NCBI GenBank assembly: GCA_964019695.1
Contig: OZ026522.1
Location: 19,781,977-19,845,976, forward strand
Length of the DNA: 64,000 bases
Direction of reading: 5' to 3'
Source of the DNA: Loripinus fragilis
Lineage: Eukaryota > Mollusca > Bivalvia > Lucinida > Lucinidae
This document shows, piece after piece, positions 52,890-63,965 of this stretch. The translations under genes and the position numbers were made by a program. Numbering within the stretch: the first letter of the stretch is position 1; the number at the start of each line of letters is the position of its first letter. The notes under the pieces are model-generated. The model was not told the DNA's origin and did not search any database. It saw only the letters and a program-made list of their open reading frames with translations.

Positions 52890-53280
52890 AGTAAGAGAGA
52901 GGGCAAAGATCAGGAATCTATACAATCAAGCACAATACCTGACCCAGGATACCAAAGTGAAAGTGACAACCTTACAATTAGACATCATAAACCAGAGCCA
53001 AGAGGTCAGCCCTTTCCCAGCAGGTGACCACAAAGCATCAATAAACAGACGCGCACAAAAGCATTACAAAAACAAGACAAAAATAACTCAAATGATCCAC
53101 AAAAGAAGCATCACCTTGGAATGGTCAGTAAAAATATTTTACTGGAGGGCATAAACCGGTTTCACGGCGCGCCAACCTCAATCTTAGTTCAGATGTGGAT
53201 CAAGACAAATAGATGTTTGGTTTGCATGAAATACCCCCAAACTTATCAATGCATCATCTCCTAGAACATATAAATAAAGA
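52890..53280 (+). repeat. Dispersed repeat family P, copy 2
   Basis: Collinear with 16401-16800 over about 390 bp; the frame encoding QEVSPFPAGDHKASINRRAQ stays open in both. Here there is no G run, and the block GGTTTCACGGCGCGCC replaces GGTTTAACGTTCACC. Protein status is doubtful. 53281-53994 contains an M1 fragment (53450-53545) and otherwise nothing recognised. Confidence 0.75.
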
Positions 53281-53994
53281 TATTAAAGGAGATAAAGCAA
53301 AGATAAGGACTCAACAGTAAATAAAACTGAATACCGGATAAAAAGAATTCCAATAGGTAACCCCGTTGGGCCTGACCAGGCCCCTACCATGACAAAACTG
53401 ACTGAGCCATCTCTCTGACAGCTGTAGAAAAGAGCGTACTGCCCTATTTCGACGTACAGGCAAACAGTGTTGACCCTACTCTGGGCAAAACTGTTAGCCA
53501 GACGAACGTATCAAAATTAATCAGCAGACGATCTAGTAGACTATGTTTAGTTTAAAGTAAGAAAGATGGCAAAGATCAGGGCCCGCAATTACAATGCCTC
53601 CTTTGAGTTAAGGAAGATTTAGGTTAAGTATTGATTTTTCAGGATGCGAAAAATAACGTTTAAAACTGATTAAAGTCAAAATAGTTTTAATTTTTCTGAA
53701 GATCACAATGATATCTTTGACCTCAAATACCACATCGATCCAGGCAATTTAAAGCTGCGGTCAGTTAAGCGTACAAACTTTGTTGAACCTGGTTACAACT
53801 ATTTGACTTGTCACAACAACTTTCCTTTCAACAGTCAATCAATTAAAGTTTATTTTAGTCATTATTTAAACACAGTCCTGTCAAAGCTACCTGGATGAAT
53901 GACAGCTCCTTGAAATATCTTTTGTCCAGCCTCAAATGACCAGTCACTCTTGTTACCAAAGCTATCCAGTTAGAAGTTTCAATGAAATGTAATA

Positions 53995-54105
53995 GATATT
54001 ATCAAATGTATGGCTCACGAAAAAATGCTGAATATCATCAGCATCATCATATGTATGGCTCATGAAAAAATGCTCATCATCATCACCACCATCATCATTA
54101 TCATT

Positions 54106-54138
<33 letters not shown>

Positions 54139-54467
54139 TGTATGGCTCATGAAAAAATGCTCATCATCATCATCATCATCGTCATCATCAACATATGTAT
54201 GGCTCATGAAAAAATGCTCATCAACATCATCATATGATATGTATGGCCCATGAACAAATGCTCATCATCATCATCATTATATGTATGGCTCATGAAAAAA
54301 TGCTCATCGTCATCATCATTATCATCATCATCATCATCATCGTATGTATGGCTCATGAAAAAATGCTCATCATCATCATCATCATCATCATATGTATGGC
54401 TCATGAAAAAATGCTTATCATCATCATTATCATCATCTTCTTTATATGTATTGCTCATGAAAAATGC

Positions 54468-54501
<34 letters not shown>

Positions 54502-54619
54502 ATGTATGGCTCATGAAAAAATGCTCATCATCAACATCATCATATGTATGGCTCATGAAAAAATGCTCATCATCATCATTATCATCATCTTCCTTATATG
54601 TATTGCTCATGAAAAATGC

Positions 54620-54668
<49 letters not shown>

Positions 54669-54748
54669 ATGTATGGCTCATGCAAAATGCTCATCGTCAT
54701 CATCATCATATGTATGGCTCATGAAAAATGCTCATCGTCATCATCATT

Positions 54749-54780
<32 letters not shown>

Positions 54781-54809
54781 ATGTATGGCTCATGAAAAAA
54801 TGCTCATCG

Positions 54810-54846
<37 letters not shown>

Positions 54847-54916
54847 ATGTATGGCTCATGAAAAAATGCTCATCATCATCATCATCTTCCTTATATGTAT
54901 TGCTCATGAAAAATGC

Positions 54917-54959
<43 letters not shown>

Positions 54960-55485
54960 ATGTATGGCTCATGAAAAAATGCTCATCATCAACATCATCA
55001 TATGTATGGCTCGTGAAAAAATGCTCATCGTCATCATCATATGTATGGCTAATGACAAATTGCTTGTCATCATCATCATCATCATCATCATCATATGTAT
55101 GGCTCATGAAAATCTTCATCATCATATGTATGGCTCATGAAAAAAATGCTCATCATCATCATCATCATCTGTATGGCTCATGAAAAAATGCTCATCATCA
55201 TCATCATCATCATCATCTGTATGGCTCATGAAAAAATGCTCATCATCATCTTCATCATCATATGTATGGCTCATGAAAAAATGCTCATCATCATCATCAT
55301 CATCATCTGTATGGCTCATGAAAAAATGCTCATCATCATCTTCATCATCATATCATCATCATATGTATGGCTCATGAAAAAATGCTCATCATCATCATAT
55401 CATCATCATATGTATGGCTCATGAAAAAATGCTCATCGTCATCATCATCATCATCATCATCATATGTATGGCTCATGAAAAATGC

Positions 55486-55517
<32 letters not shown>

Positions 55518-55547
55518 TTCCTTATATGTATTGCTTATGAAAAATGC

Positions 55548-55587
<40 letters not shown>

Positions 55588-55880
55588 ATGTATGGCTCAT
55601 GAAAAAATGCTCGTCATCAACATCATCATATGTATGGCTAATGACAAAATGCTTGTCATCATCATCATCATCATATGTATGGCTCATGAAAAAATGCTCA
55701 TCATCATCTTCATCATCATCTGTATGGCTCATGAAAAAATGCTCATCATCATCATCTGTATGGCTCATGAAAAAAATGCTCATCATCATCTTCATCATCA
55801 TTATATGTATGGCTCATGAAAAAATGCTCATCATCATCATATTATCATCATATGTATGGCTCATGAAAAATTGCTCATCA
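53995..55880. repeat. Compound minisatellite: conserved 24-nt word alternating with (CAT)n
   Basis: About 45 units alternate ATGTATGGCTCATGAAAAAA then TGCT with (CAT)n or (ATC)n tracts of variable length. Higher-order blocks repeat: CTTCCTTATATGTATTGCTC then ATGAAAAATG recurs at about 54440, 54590, 54890 and 55520. Long open frames on both strands (Ser/His/Ile-rich on plus; Asp-rich with EHFFMSHT on minus) follow from the composition. Runs of 5 versus 6 A shift the frame repeatedly, so no protein is inferred. Confidence 0.93.
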
Positions 55881-57069
55881 TCAAGGGCATATTAAATGTA
55901 GATGCTGTGAGTAGAAATAGATAATGAATTTCATCATTTTGTCTGGAGATCATAAGACTTGAAAGTACCGCTAGTCTTTGAAAGTACCACTTTGTCCCAC
56001 AATGATGGCTTTTGCACTCTTCTTTATTGAGTTTCAACCCGGACCCATCATTCATTATTTAGAATAAGGCTTGATATTTCATATGAATCATCTTCACATG
56101 AAGAACCATCTTTCATTTAATTTCAAAGACGGCAACGAAATTTAAAAGTCAAAATTTTGAAGGTCGCAAGACATAGAGGAATATGAACAATTTTATTTGT
56201 TACATGGAATATACATGACTGGGGCAGCGGATGTAAGTTTTATTTTAGGATGTCTTTGTTTACATGATATTTGACACCCAAATCTAGCTGACACATTGGA
56301 TATTTACACACATGAAGGCGTTGCTTTCTTTTTTGATAAATCCAATCAGCATCAATCATGTGAATTTGTTCAGCGCTGACTGACAACTAGGATAGTAAAT
56401 ATAGGTTCATCACAGTAAAATATTGATTATTGAATAGCTATACATTGTAACTGACTTGGTGACAGTTTGTACGCTTTATTGACCACAGCTTTATTAAGCA
56501 TTTAATACAGCATGTTGAAATATCGATACTTAACATAAGTCTTGTTTAACTTTAACAGTCAGGGGCATAACCTGTATAAGTTACAATATATATCACTTGA
56601 AGAAATTATAATTGTGTCTTTTCAACAATGGTTTCAAAGTGTGGCTATCGAAAGTAACTTATTTAAGTTATATCTGAAATTATTTAGGCCAAGGTCAAAT
56701 TGCAAGACGTCAAAAATGTAACTTATTAAAGATAAAAAGTAGCTTATTTCCTGATCTTCAATGACCGCGTGTACAAATTTCTAGACGATGCGTACAACAT
56801 TTTATTCCATAATCGTTAAGTTATGTAATAAGTCTTTCAGATAAAATTACCCAGATGGGCGTGAAAATTGCTGTTACACCGGAATATAAAGACAAAAGAC
56901 ACTTTCACTCAAACAAGTTTCTTTTGTTTTTGTTGCAAAAAAATTTAGCAGCTTAAGTGATATATATTTTAACTTTTGGAGGTTATGCACCTGACTGTTT
57001 AAGGATGCATTGTATTTCCAGGTCCAGGAAACGATGCAATCAAGCACCACATCTGATCCAGGATACCAC
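55881..57069. other. Intergenic DNA, nothing recognised
   Basis: AT-rich sequence with no supported exon, RNA or repeat family. Confidence 0.4.
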
Positions 57070-57282
57070 ACCCTAAAACCGCCACCAATACTTTGCAGCA
57101 GACGAAAATTTAAAATTTTCCCGCCTTTTCAAAAATAACAAATAAAGCATGGTACTTCATTAGAATCGTCTGCTGGCATGTGATTCTCGTGAAATATCAT
57201 ACCTTATTTTTTAGAAAATTGGGAAATATGTCGCAAAATATGTTGTCTGCAGCAGATGTGATTGGCGCTTTAAGGGTTAAGA
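57070..57282. repeat. Palindromic MITE family M1 copy
   Basis: The left end is CCCTAAAACCGCCACCAATA and the right end GATTGGCGCTTTAAGGGTTA, with AGCAGACGA / TCGTCTGCTG arms inside. The central hairpin present in other M1 copies is lost. Confidence 0.65.
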
Positions 57283-57319
57283 ATTTGACAAAGCCTTTAA
57301 TTAAGCTTGGACTTTCCTT

Positions 57320-57415
57320 GACCATACGAGTTGTGTGGCTTTTCCTCCCAGTGCCATGGGTTTGTCTGCGGTTTGTGATTGTTGTATTTCCTGACCATAC
57401 TCAATTACTATTTTA
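57320..57415 (+). mobile_element. 95-bp 3' end of the Penelope-like family
   Basis: GTTGTGTGGCTTTTCCTCCC, TTTGTCTGCGGTTTGTGATT and CCTGACCATACTCAATTACT then ATTTT. It is a heavily 5'-truncated insertion with the same 3' terminus as its relatives. Confidence 0.72.
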
Positions 57416-57486
57416 ATTAATCACAGAAGTATAGACAGCTGTAATCACTTGCACGAGAAAGGCGTTTCGTAATGATTTCGCTTCTA

Positions 57487-57720
57487 GTAGTGACAATATG
57501 GTTTTGACTGACGGTGTGCCACACCTTGCTTCGCACGTGTAAACATGCCGCCTCTATGACCACATGCACGTGAAATACAACTCAAAAGGAATTCATTTCC
57601 AGTAGTGACAATATTGTTTTGATTGAGATGTGCCACACCTGGTTCACACGTGTAGAACATGCCTCTTGTTTGCTGCATTGGCATTTGAGCACCCATAATA
57701 ATGCAGGGGCGCGGCTTGTC
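57487..57720. repeat. 116-bp tandem duplication
   Basis: TAGTGACAATATGGTTTTGA at 57487 and TAGTGACAATATTGTTTTGA at 57603 start two copies; each continues GTGTGCCACACCT / GATGTGCCACACCT and CACGTGTA.A.CATGCC. 57721-59379 holds no recognised gene apart from an M1-like centre near 57810-57860; an 84-codon frame at 58775-59029 resembles no family. Confidence 0.75.
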
Positions 57721-59379
57721 TAAATTCAACGTGCGCATTTGTGCGAAGTGGTTGATACATTAATGCAGATGATTTCATACAGGGGCTTTACAAAAAGTGT
57801 GACCCATATCAGACGCCGCAAGATGCGGAGATGCAGCGTCCAATCAGATCTGGGTTATCTGCCTTATTAAGCACGTTCTTGTAATGGTGGACAATATAGA
57901 ATTTACGGTACCATAAGTATACATCTTTGGAAAGGTCTAGCTTCTCTCTATGTATTGATTTAAATTTTAAATCATTGGGGTTTAGTTCACTCAAGATATA
58001 TAGATTTAAATAGAGCATAGTACAGGACACTGGCCAAATGTTGTGCCAGTTAAAGCGCACATTCAGCATGGAATTAGATGCTGTTAAGTTCCATTAGCTA
58101 TGGTAAAATAAGTATTTGCCAAGCTGAATTTTCTTTTACACCATCAAAATTGTTCGTTCAAACGCTAATCATAGATAAGTGAAACAAACAAAAAACAAGC
58201 ATGATTTGCTCTTCTAAACCAATTTAAAAACACCTACCAATATACCAAAATAATTGCTGTCAAATGCTGGTTCATAAACCTGTTAAAATTAGGATTATGA
58301 ACAAATATTTTAAAATTTCTTCGACTTTGCATAGCCCATTATACACCATTGACATAAAGTTTAGCATATTTTACTTCCAATGACCAAAAATAATAAATTC
58401 TGATGGTCTAACCTAAAATTATTTTTACATTAGTCTTTCATACTTATTTTGAGTCGAAAACCGAAATTTTGGTATTCAGAAACATATTCAATGACTCAAA
58501 ATAACGGGTTTTCTGGTTCAACTCTCAGTATACAAATGCAAAACTTCGATGCTGTGAACAAACAACAATGTAAGGGCTAAGTTTTTCAAAAAATTTTGAC
58601 CAATGTTGCCTCTAAGTTGTTACAGCAAAGTTTGACATGTCAGACGATCTGGTAAGGAGCATTTTGAAAGCAAAAATGTACGAATTTTGGTCGTGAAATG
58701 TGTTGGTGAAATGCTATTCATGCAGTAATTTTGTTAGTTGACTGTTTAATCTGTCCCCAATTTGCTGCATAATATTGCTTGGTGATGTGAGAAGAATCTT
58801 TGTGGCATATATAGACGATAAGATCCAGGAAACAGGATTCCTAGCCATTATCCTAAATGCAGACTTTGACAGACAGTCAGCTAAATCATTCCCGAATTTT
58901 GGAGAAAATCAACATTTTGGTTTTCGGAAGTGTTTTAGTAGGTACAGTTCTCACGTTCCTATGACGTCATCAGGATTTGTAGAGTTCTATATTACTGACT
59001 TTTGGATAGTAGAACAACAGTGTTTTTAATGAGCAAAAGATACTTTTGTAAAAAAAATGATATTCTGGTAAAATTAACGACGAAATCAAAATATACTTAA
59101 CTTTATCTCATTCTTATACATGTAATCAGTCGTCGGTGATTATATTGATATATCGATTAAAGCAGGTACCTGGCAACTTTCGGTACTGTCATACCTCCAT
59201 GTTATAAAAAGTGGGCGGGGTAAATCAATCCCAGGTGAAAAAAAATGACAAATAGTCTGATCTGTATAAGTTTCATATTTCAGGTATTCCAATACCTGTT
59301 AAGAGGCACTAAACAGTTAAAATGTATTTCATCAGTTACTTCTTACATAAACTGGAGTGTTACACTTTGCCTGATAAAC

Positions 59380-59693
59380 GTTGTCTATCTCACAGCATGT
59401 GCCTTTAGCAGGTCATGATGACGTTGCACTTTTTAAATGACGTCGCAATGACGCTGAATCGACACAAAAATCGACCATTACGTGATATTTGCTAGTTTGA
59501 AGAGTGAATCAACTTGGTAAATTGATAAATAAAATACCAGGTTCGCGTCCTTTGATATCAAGTTTACCAGGCTCTGCTTCGAGAACGCATGTTCAATCGC
59601 TCAGAAAGCCTCACAATGTCAACAAGCATTCTCGAAGCCTTGCCTGGTAAACTTGATATCAAAAGACACTTATCTAGTATTCCCTATTTCTAA
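59380..59693. repeat. Palindromic MITE family M3, inverted full copy
   Basis: ACCAGGTTCGCGTCCTTTGA then TATCAAGTTTACCAGGCTCT and its mirrored arm ATGCCT..GGTAAACTTGATATCAAAA, flanked by the GACGTCGCAATGACGCTGAA segment. Opposite in orientation to 3945-4300. Confidence 0.75.
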
Positions 59694-59859
59694 ATACAGT
59701 AATGTTTCATGACGTCATTTATGTGTACAGAAGGGGATTTTAGCAAACCTTTGGCTGCTTATTTTGCAGTTCATTTCTAATGAAAACAAAAATATCAATT
59801 TTGTTTTGAGATGAAATTCACCATAACACTTCCATCTACCTTATAAACAAGAAAAAATG

Positions 59860-60130
59860 TTATAACTCAAAAGCCGTATCAAACTTTGATTTGTAACACC
59901 TTTTTTCAATTTGGGATTCCTACCTCAAACAACATAAGAGATATGCTCCGGACACGAAAATTAGGTCAGAGGTCAAGGTCTAAATGACCCGAAAATGTTA
60001 TGCGACACTTCACCATACCATATACATCCACACATCACATTTGGAATTCCTACCTCAAAGAATATATATGAGAGATATACACAAGACACGAAGCGGGGCG
60101 GACAGGCAATATGGACTAGGAGTGTGATTA
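59860..60130. repeat. Degenerate tandem repeat
   Basis: TTTGGGATTCCTACCTCAAA (59920) and TTTGGAATTCCTACCTCAAA (60040) start two units about 120 bp apart, each continuing AGAGATAT...GACACGAA. Non-coding. Confidence 0.6.
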
Positions 60131-60519
60131 TTATATGCCTCCAAATGTTCTTTTGAGGGCATAAAAATGGGTTATTATCATTTTCCTATCACATTTTGAT
60201 CCACTACATCATATATTTGCCTGCTAAACCTTGCCAACAGCCTGAACACAGATCAAGCTAAAAGGTCAGTCATTATCTGTATCCATACTGTTTGACACTC
60301 TACTCGTACTCCTGGAAGATATTTTTGAAAACAATTTATATCAAAAGAAAATTCATCAGAGGGCAACAACGACATAAGTTTACCCTGCATATAACGTTCC
60401 GCCAGTGCTGTTACTTGAATCGCTTTTGAATACAGGCAATTCAATGCACCGTTTTAGATGTACAGAACATTTAGTTACTATAAGCAGCGAATCAAAGCTT
60501 AATGCACGAATTAGCACCA

Positions 60520-60710
60520 CTGACCTGTACAAACCATAGTTTATTTATATCGTTAGGTTCACTTGGGGACTTATTCAAAGAGGCGCATCAGAAACATATT
60601 ATTCATTATGTTGAAATGACATGTGAATGCGTTGTGTTCCCACAGAAGGGATATAGCTTTATGCATGATCTCGCGCCATGCCATAAGTCTAAAAGTACTA
60701 GAACATTCCT
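60520..60710 (+). pseudogene. Tc1/mariner transposase fragment
   Basis: The translation has GSLGDLFKE and then YSFMHDLAPCHKSKSTRTFL, the second catalytic-Asp block of Tc1/mariner transposases (D.AP.H.s..t..fL). Homology breaks off at TFL because a retroelement 3' end starts at about 60711. The first Asp and the third acidic residue are absent, so it is a relic. Confidence 0.75.
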
Positions 60711-60925
60711 AGATGATTGCAATACTAGAATGGACATAAAGTAACGTACAACAAAACATAGAACAATTACAGACTCCCACAATGGGAGTAACAATAAACA
60801 AAAAGTCAACAACAACAGGACCACCGCCTTAGAACAGACAGCAGCCTAAGCCTACGGTGGGCTTAAATGCATTTTACTGGTACCAAATCTTCGCCCTAGA
60901 TTCTTCTGTTGTTGAAGTACTTACC
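60711..60925 (-). mobile_element. Penelope-like family 3' fragment inserted in the Tc1 relic
   Basis: GATGATTGCAATACTAGAAT then GGACATAAAGTAACG, ACAAAACATAGAACAATTAC and CCAAATCTTCGCCCTAGATT are the reverse complement of 43850-44045. Both ends are internal to the family's 3' region, so this piece is a fragment rather than a full terminus. Confidence 0.75.
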
Positions 60926-60949
60926 TTACTGGGACTCTGCCCTCAAACA

Positions 60950-62330
60950 TCTTCATGCTGTTATGAGAGATAAAAGGCGAACATGGGAGGCCGAGAGGTC
61001 AGATTCATCCCTCTTATCGTGAATATAAATATGTTCTTAAAAGGGTATCCATTGGAAGCAAAGACTGCACCAAAGAACTGAAAGCAGAGTATGCATATTT
61101 AACTGAGCCAGACTAGCTAGTTCTGCTAAGTGCCTGTTTCGTGCGCATCATAGAAGATGTGCTGATACCTTTTTGTACTGAAATAAATATAGATATTGAT
61201 CAGGCTGCTGAGGTTGACAGCGCTTTATTCTGGAAAAAATAAACTCTCGTAAGAAATTTTCAAGTGTTGAAGCTGGCTTTGAGATGAAATTTGGCACAAC
61301 AGCTAGTAGGGATCTAGAGCAAATTGCATCTGGGTGAGGGACTATTTTAGAGATTTATATGCTGACACTGAGCGGCCTCATTATGATAGTAATTTTAAAC
61401 AGGAAGTTGAATCAATGGTTAGGCATATCAAAGCTGAAATTCAATCGGAACAGGACGCTAATCATACATAGATATCAATGTTAGAAGTAAAAGTTGTCAT
61501 TAAGGACCTTAAAAAGAAAAAAAAGCTAGTGGCGCTGATTGCATAATTTTATAATAACCATTTAATCTATGGTAGGGATATATTATATAGTAAACTTGCC
61601 AAGTTCTATCAAGATATGTTCAATTATGGCTATATTCCAATCAGTCTGAAAGAGGGTAACATCATAACGCTGCACAAAGGCTGTAGGACGTCTAAGACAG
61701 ATCCAAATAATTATCGTGCAATAACTCTGTCTTTCAGCGTTATTAAAATTATTTGAAAACCCTTTGTTTGAAAAGGTTAAACAGCTTTTACAAAGCCCCC
61801 CTTATTTGTCTACAAGGAGGCTTTCGACCACAATAGGGCTGTAATATGTCCTCAATGATGATTAAAGAATGCTTATCGTATGCTTAAAGAAAACCACAGC
61901 ATGCTATATGTCTGTTATCGCGATATTCAGAAAGCTTTTGATCGAACGTGGCACAATTGTTTGTTCGTTAAATTGTATGATATGGGTATAAAATCAAAAT
62001 TGTTGGGTATTATTATAGATTTGCTTTTGAATATGAAAAGCTGTGTTTATATAAGGGACACACATCTAGTTTTTTTAACATTCTTCAGGGTTCCCGTCAG
62101 GGTTGAGTGTTACCTCCCTTCATGATTTCATGCTATATCGATGACTTACTTGAACGGTTAACCAAATGCCACGTTGGATTCCAAATGCTAACAATGAATG
62201 TATGTGCCCTACTGCAGCTGATGACATGGTACTTTTAGCTTTATCTGTTGTTGGTCTTCTCTGTCTTTTATGTATTTGCTACGCATTCTCATGCAAATTG
62301 TGATATGAACACTCAGCCTCGAAATGTTCA
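60950..62330 (+). pseudogene. LINE relic, first part (RT fingers and motif A)
   Basis: Disrupted plus-strand frames: RDYFRDLYADTERPHYDSNF and KQEVESMVRHIKAEI (linker), KVVIKDLKKKK, then RTSKTDPNNYRAITLS-like sequence. An 81-codon frame follows with YRDIQKAFDRTWHNCLFVKL (motif A) and YDMGIKSKLLGIIIDLL, then CYIDDLLERL and ADDMVLLA (motif C). Many stops and frameshifts. It belongs to a LINE family different from the 14.9/30 kb copies. It is interrupted at 62331 by a SINE. Confidence 0.75.
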
Positions 62331-62528
62331 ATTTTGTTTGTCTGTTTGATGTGATTCTTTACGTCCCATCAACAATCTTTAAGTTATAAAGGGACGGGTC
62401 TTCCTGGGTTGAACCAGTACTAAGCTAGGATTAATGTTTTTGCTCAAGGACACGACGCAGTGACGCCGGTGAGGCTCGAACCCGCGGCCCCTCAGTCTCG
62501 AGTCAAGCACTCTACCACTGAGCTCCCA
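62331..62528 (-). mobile_element. tRNA-derived SINE, copy 2, inside a LINE
   Basis: The reverse complement starts GGGAGCTCAGTGGTAGAGTG (box A) with GGGTTCGAGCCTC (box B), then GTCACTGCGTCGTG, TCCTAGCTTAGTACTGGTTC and ATTGTTGATGGGACGTAAAG, and ends ATCACATCAAACAGAC. It is flanked by AAATGTTCA at 62322-62330 and 62529-62537. Same family as 6484-6687. Confidence 0.9.
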
Positions 62529-63535
62529 AAATGTTCAGTAATTGTATATAATGAAGACAAATACGACTATATGAAGTCAAAAAGAGAATGGCATTTTGGT
62601 AATGATATTATAAAAGAAGATGAAAACTACAAACATTTAGGTTTTATAAACAACAAATATTTAAGCTAAAAGGTAATCATTAAGGATGCAATAGACAAAC
62701 TAAAGGGTACATATTTCAGTCTGGTTAATAGCGGGATACCTCTTACCCTCTTACATGTAGTACAATTTACAAATCCAAAGTATTACATAAAGCATTGTAT
62801 GGCTGTGAGTATTTGGATAATTTCACGGATATTGAAAAGCTCATATTAGAATGGGCACATAGATTGTGCATAAAGTGCATGCAGTCTCCTGGAATGTATG
62901 CTCGTACAGATACAACCCTTAGCTTAATTGGCATATTACCACTAGAAATAGGGATAGATATTGAAAAATTGACGCTATTTGGTAAATTCTGTAGGGCCAA
63001 TACATGTACGTGGATGAAAAGGGTATTTCTTTTTAGATTATTGTCGTATGTGAAAACGTTCAGCAGGGTTTATACCGGATGTTTTAAATCTTCTTGAAAT
63101 TATCAATAGATACATATTGTACATACTTATTTAAGTAGTATTAAATTTCCGAGAATTTGCTTGGAATCGTTTGTTCAAGAACAAATTGCATAGCAGTGCG
63201 ATCAATGCATGGCATAGTAGAACATTGACACAAGATTTCTATCGTTTTCGAATCATTCAGCCTGAATTTCGACCGCATTGGGCATGGTATTTTTCTAAAA
63301 GCCGAAGGAAACTTTTGATTCCATGTATATCTGTAGTACAAATGACTGCAAACCTGACGAATGTAAGACAAAACAATTCAATTTGCGATTCATATTACGA
63401 CAATTTGGTCGATCATTTTATACATGAACGCAGCTCTCTTGTAGCAGACAGGGCCAAACGATGGCATGACTTTAGTTGTATTAGTATGAACGTATATGCT
63501 TTCTTAAACAGCCGGAGCAATTATCTTTAGCATGG
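62529..63535 (+). pseudogene. LINE relic, second part (RT thumb and C-terminus)
   Basis: It continues the LINE after the SINE: CSVIVYNEDKYDYMKSKREW then HFGNDIIKEDENYKHLGFIN (the kLG post-RT block), KALYGCEYLDNFTDIEKLIL (YG.E.W-type helix), HRLCIKCMQSPG and HSSAINAWHSRTLTQDFYRF. The frames are broken between 62670 and 62790 and near 63100. Both halves together span about 2.4 kb of LINE. Confidence 0.7.
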
Positions 63536-63597
63536 CAAAAACTGATCTAAATGATTTTTTGTGTGATGAGAAGGACAATTTTAAACATATAGTCAGG

Positions 63598-63965
63598 GGC
63601 GATCGGGACTCCCGTGCGATTTTGATGCCGATTTATGGTGACCTATACCAAATCAAACTTTAGGGGATAACTAATGAAAATCACCTGGTCACCCATCTGG
63701 ATTTCACGTCTGGACGTCATTATGACGTCATCAAAATAACGTATATTGTATCAGTGCAATTTAAACGGTATGTCCATTGTTGTCTATAGCGATCAGGACT
63801 TTCTTGCATTTTGTTTGCCATTTTCAGTTGAAATGCACCAAATTTAATCTTAGGGGGTAAATAATTAAAATTACCATGTCGCCCATATTGTTTTCGCATC
63901 AGAACAAAAAGATGACGTCATTGAAATGACGCCTTATATGTAAATATCACATATATATGCGTTTT
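63598..63965. repeat. 190-bp tandem duplication with TGACGTCA sites
   Basis: GCGATCGGGACT (63599) and GCGATCAGGACT (63789) start two diverged units; each has ACC.AAT..AA.CTTAGGGG and a palindromic TGACGTCA (63723-63730 and 63913-63920). The palindrome equals the CREB-site consensus but is frequent in this genome's repeats, so a regulatory role is not claimed. Confidence 0.6.

Noticed and set aside
53995..55880. CRISPR-like appearance (conserved word, variable spacers)
   Set aside because: The spacers are only CAT repeats, the genome is animal, and there are no cas genes.
54010..55895. Long Ser-, His- or Ile-rich frames and, on the other strand, Asp-rich frames with EHFFMSHTY
   Set aside because: These are products of (CAT)n tracts plus a conserved word. 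Frames break whenever the A run changes length, and open frames occur on both strands equally.
58775..59029. 84-codon frame beginning MLGDVRRIFVAYIDDKIQ
   Set aside because: No recognisable domain, splice partners or repeat homology; length is compatible with chance.
63723..63920. TGACGTCA palindromes as CREB-type regulatory sites
   Set aside because: They belong to a tandem repeat far from any supported gene, and GACGTCA occurs in several other repeat families here.
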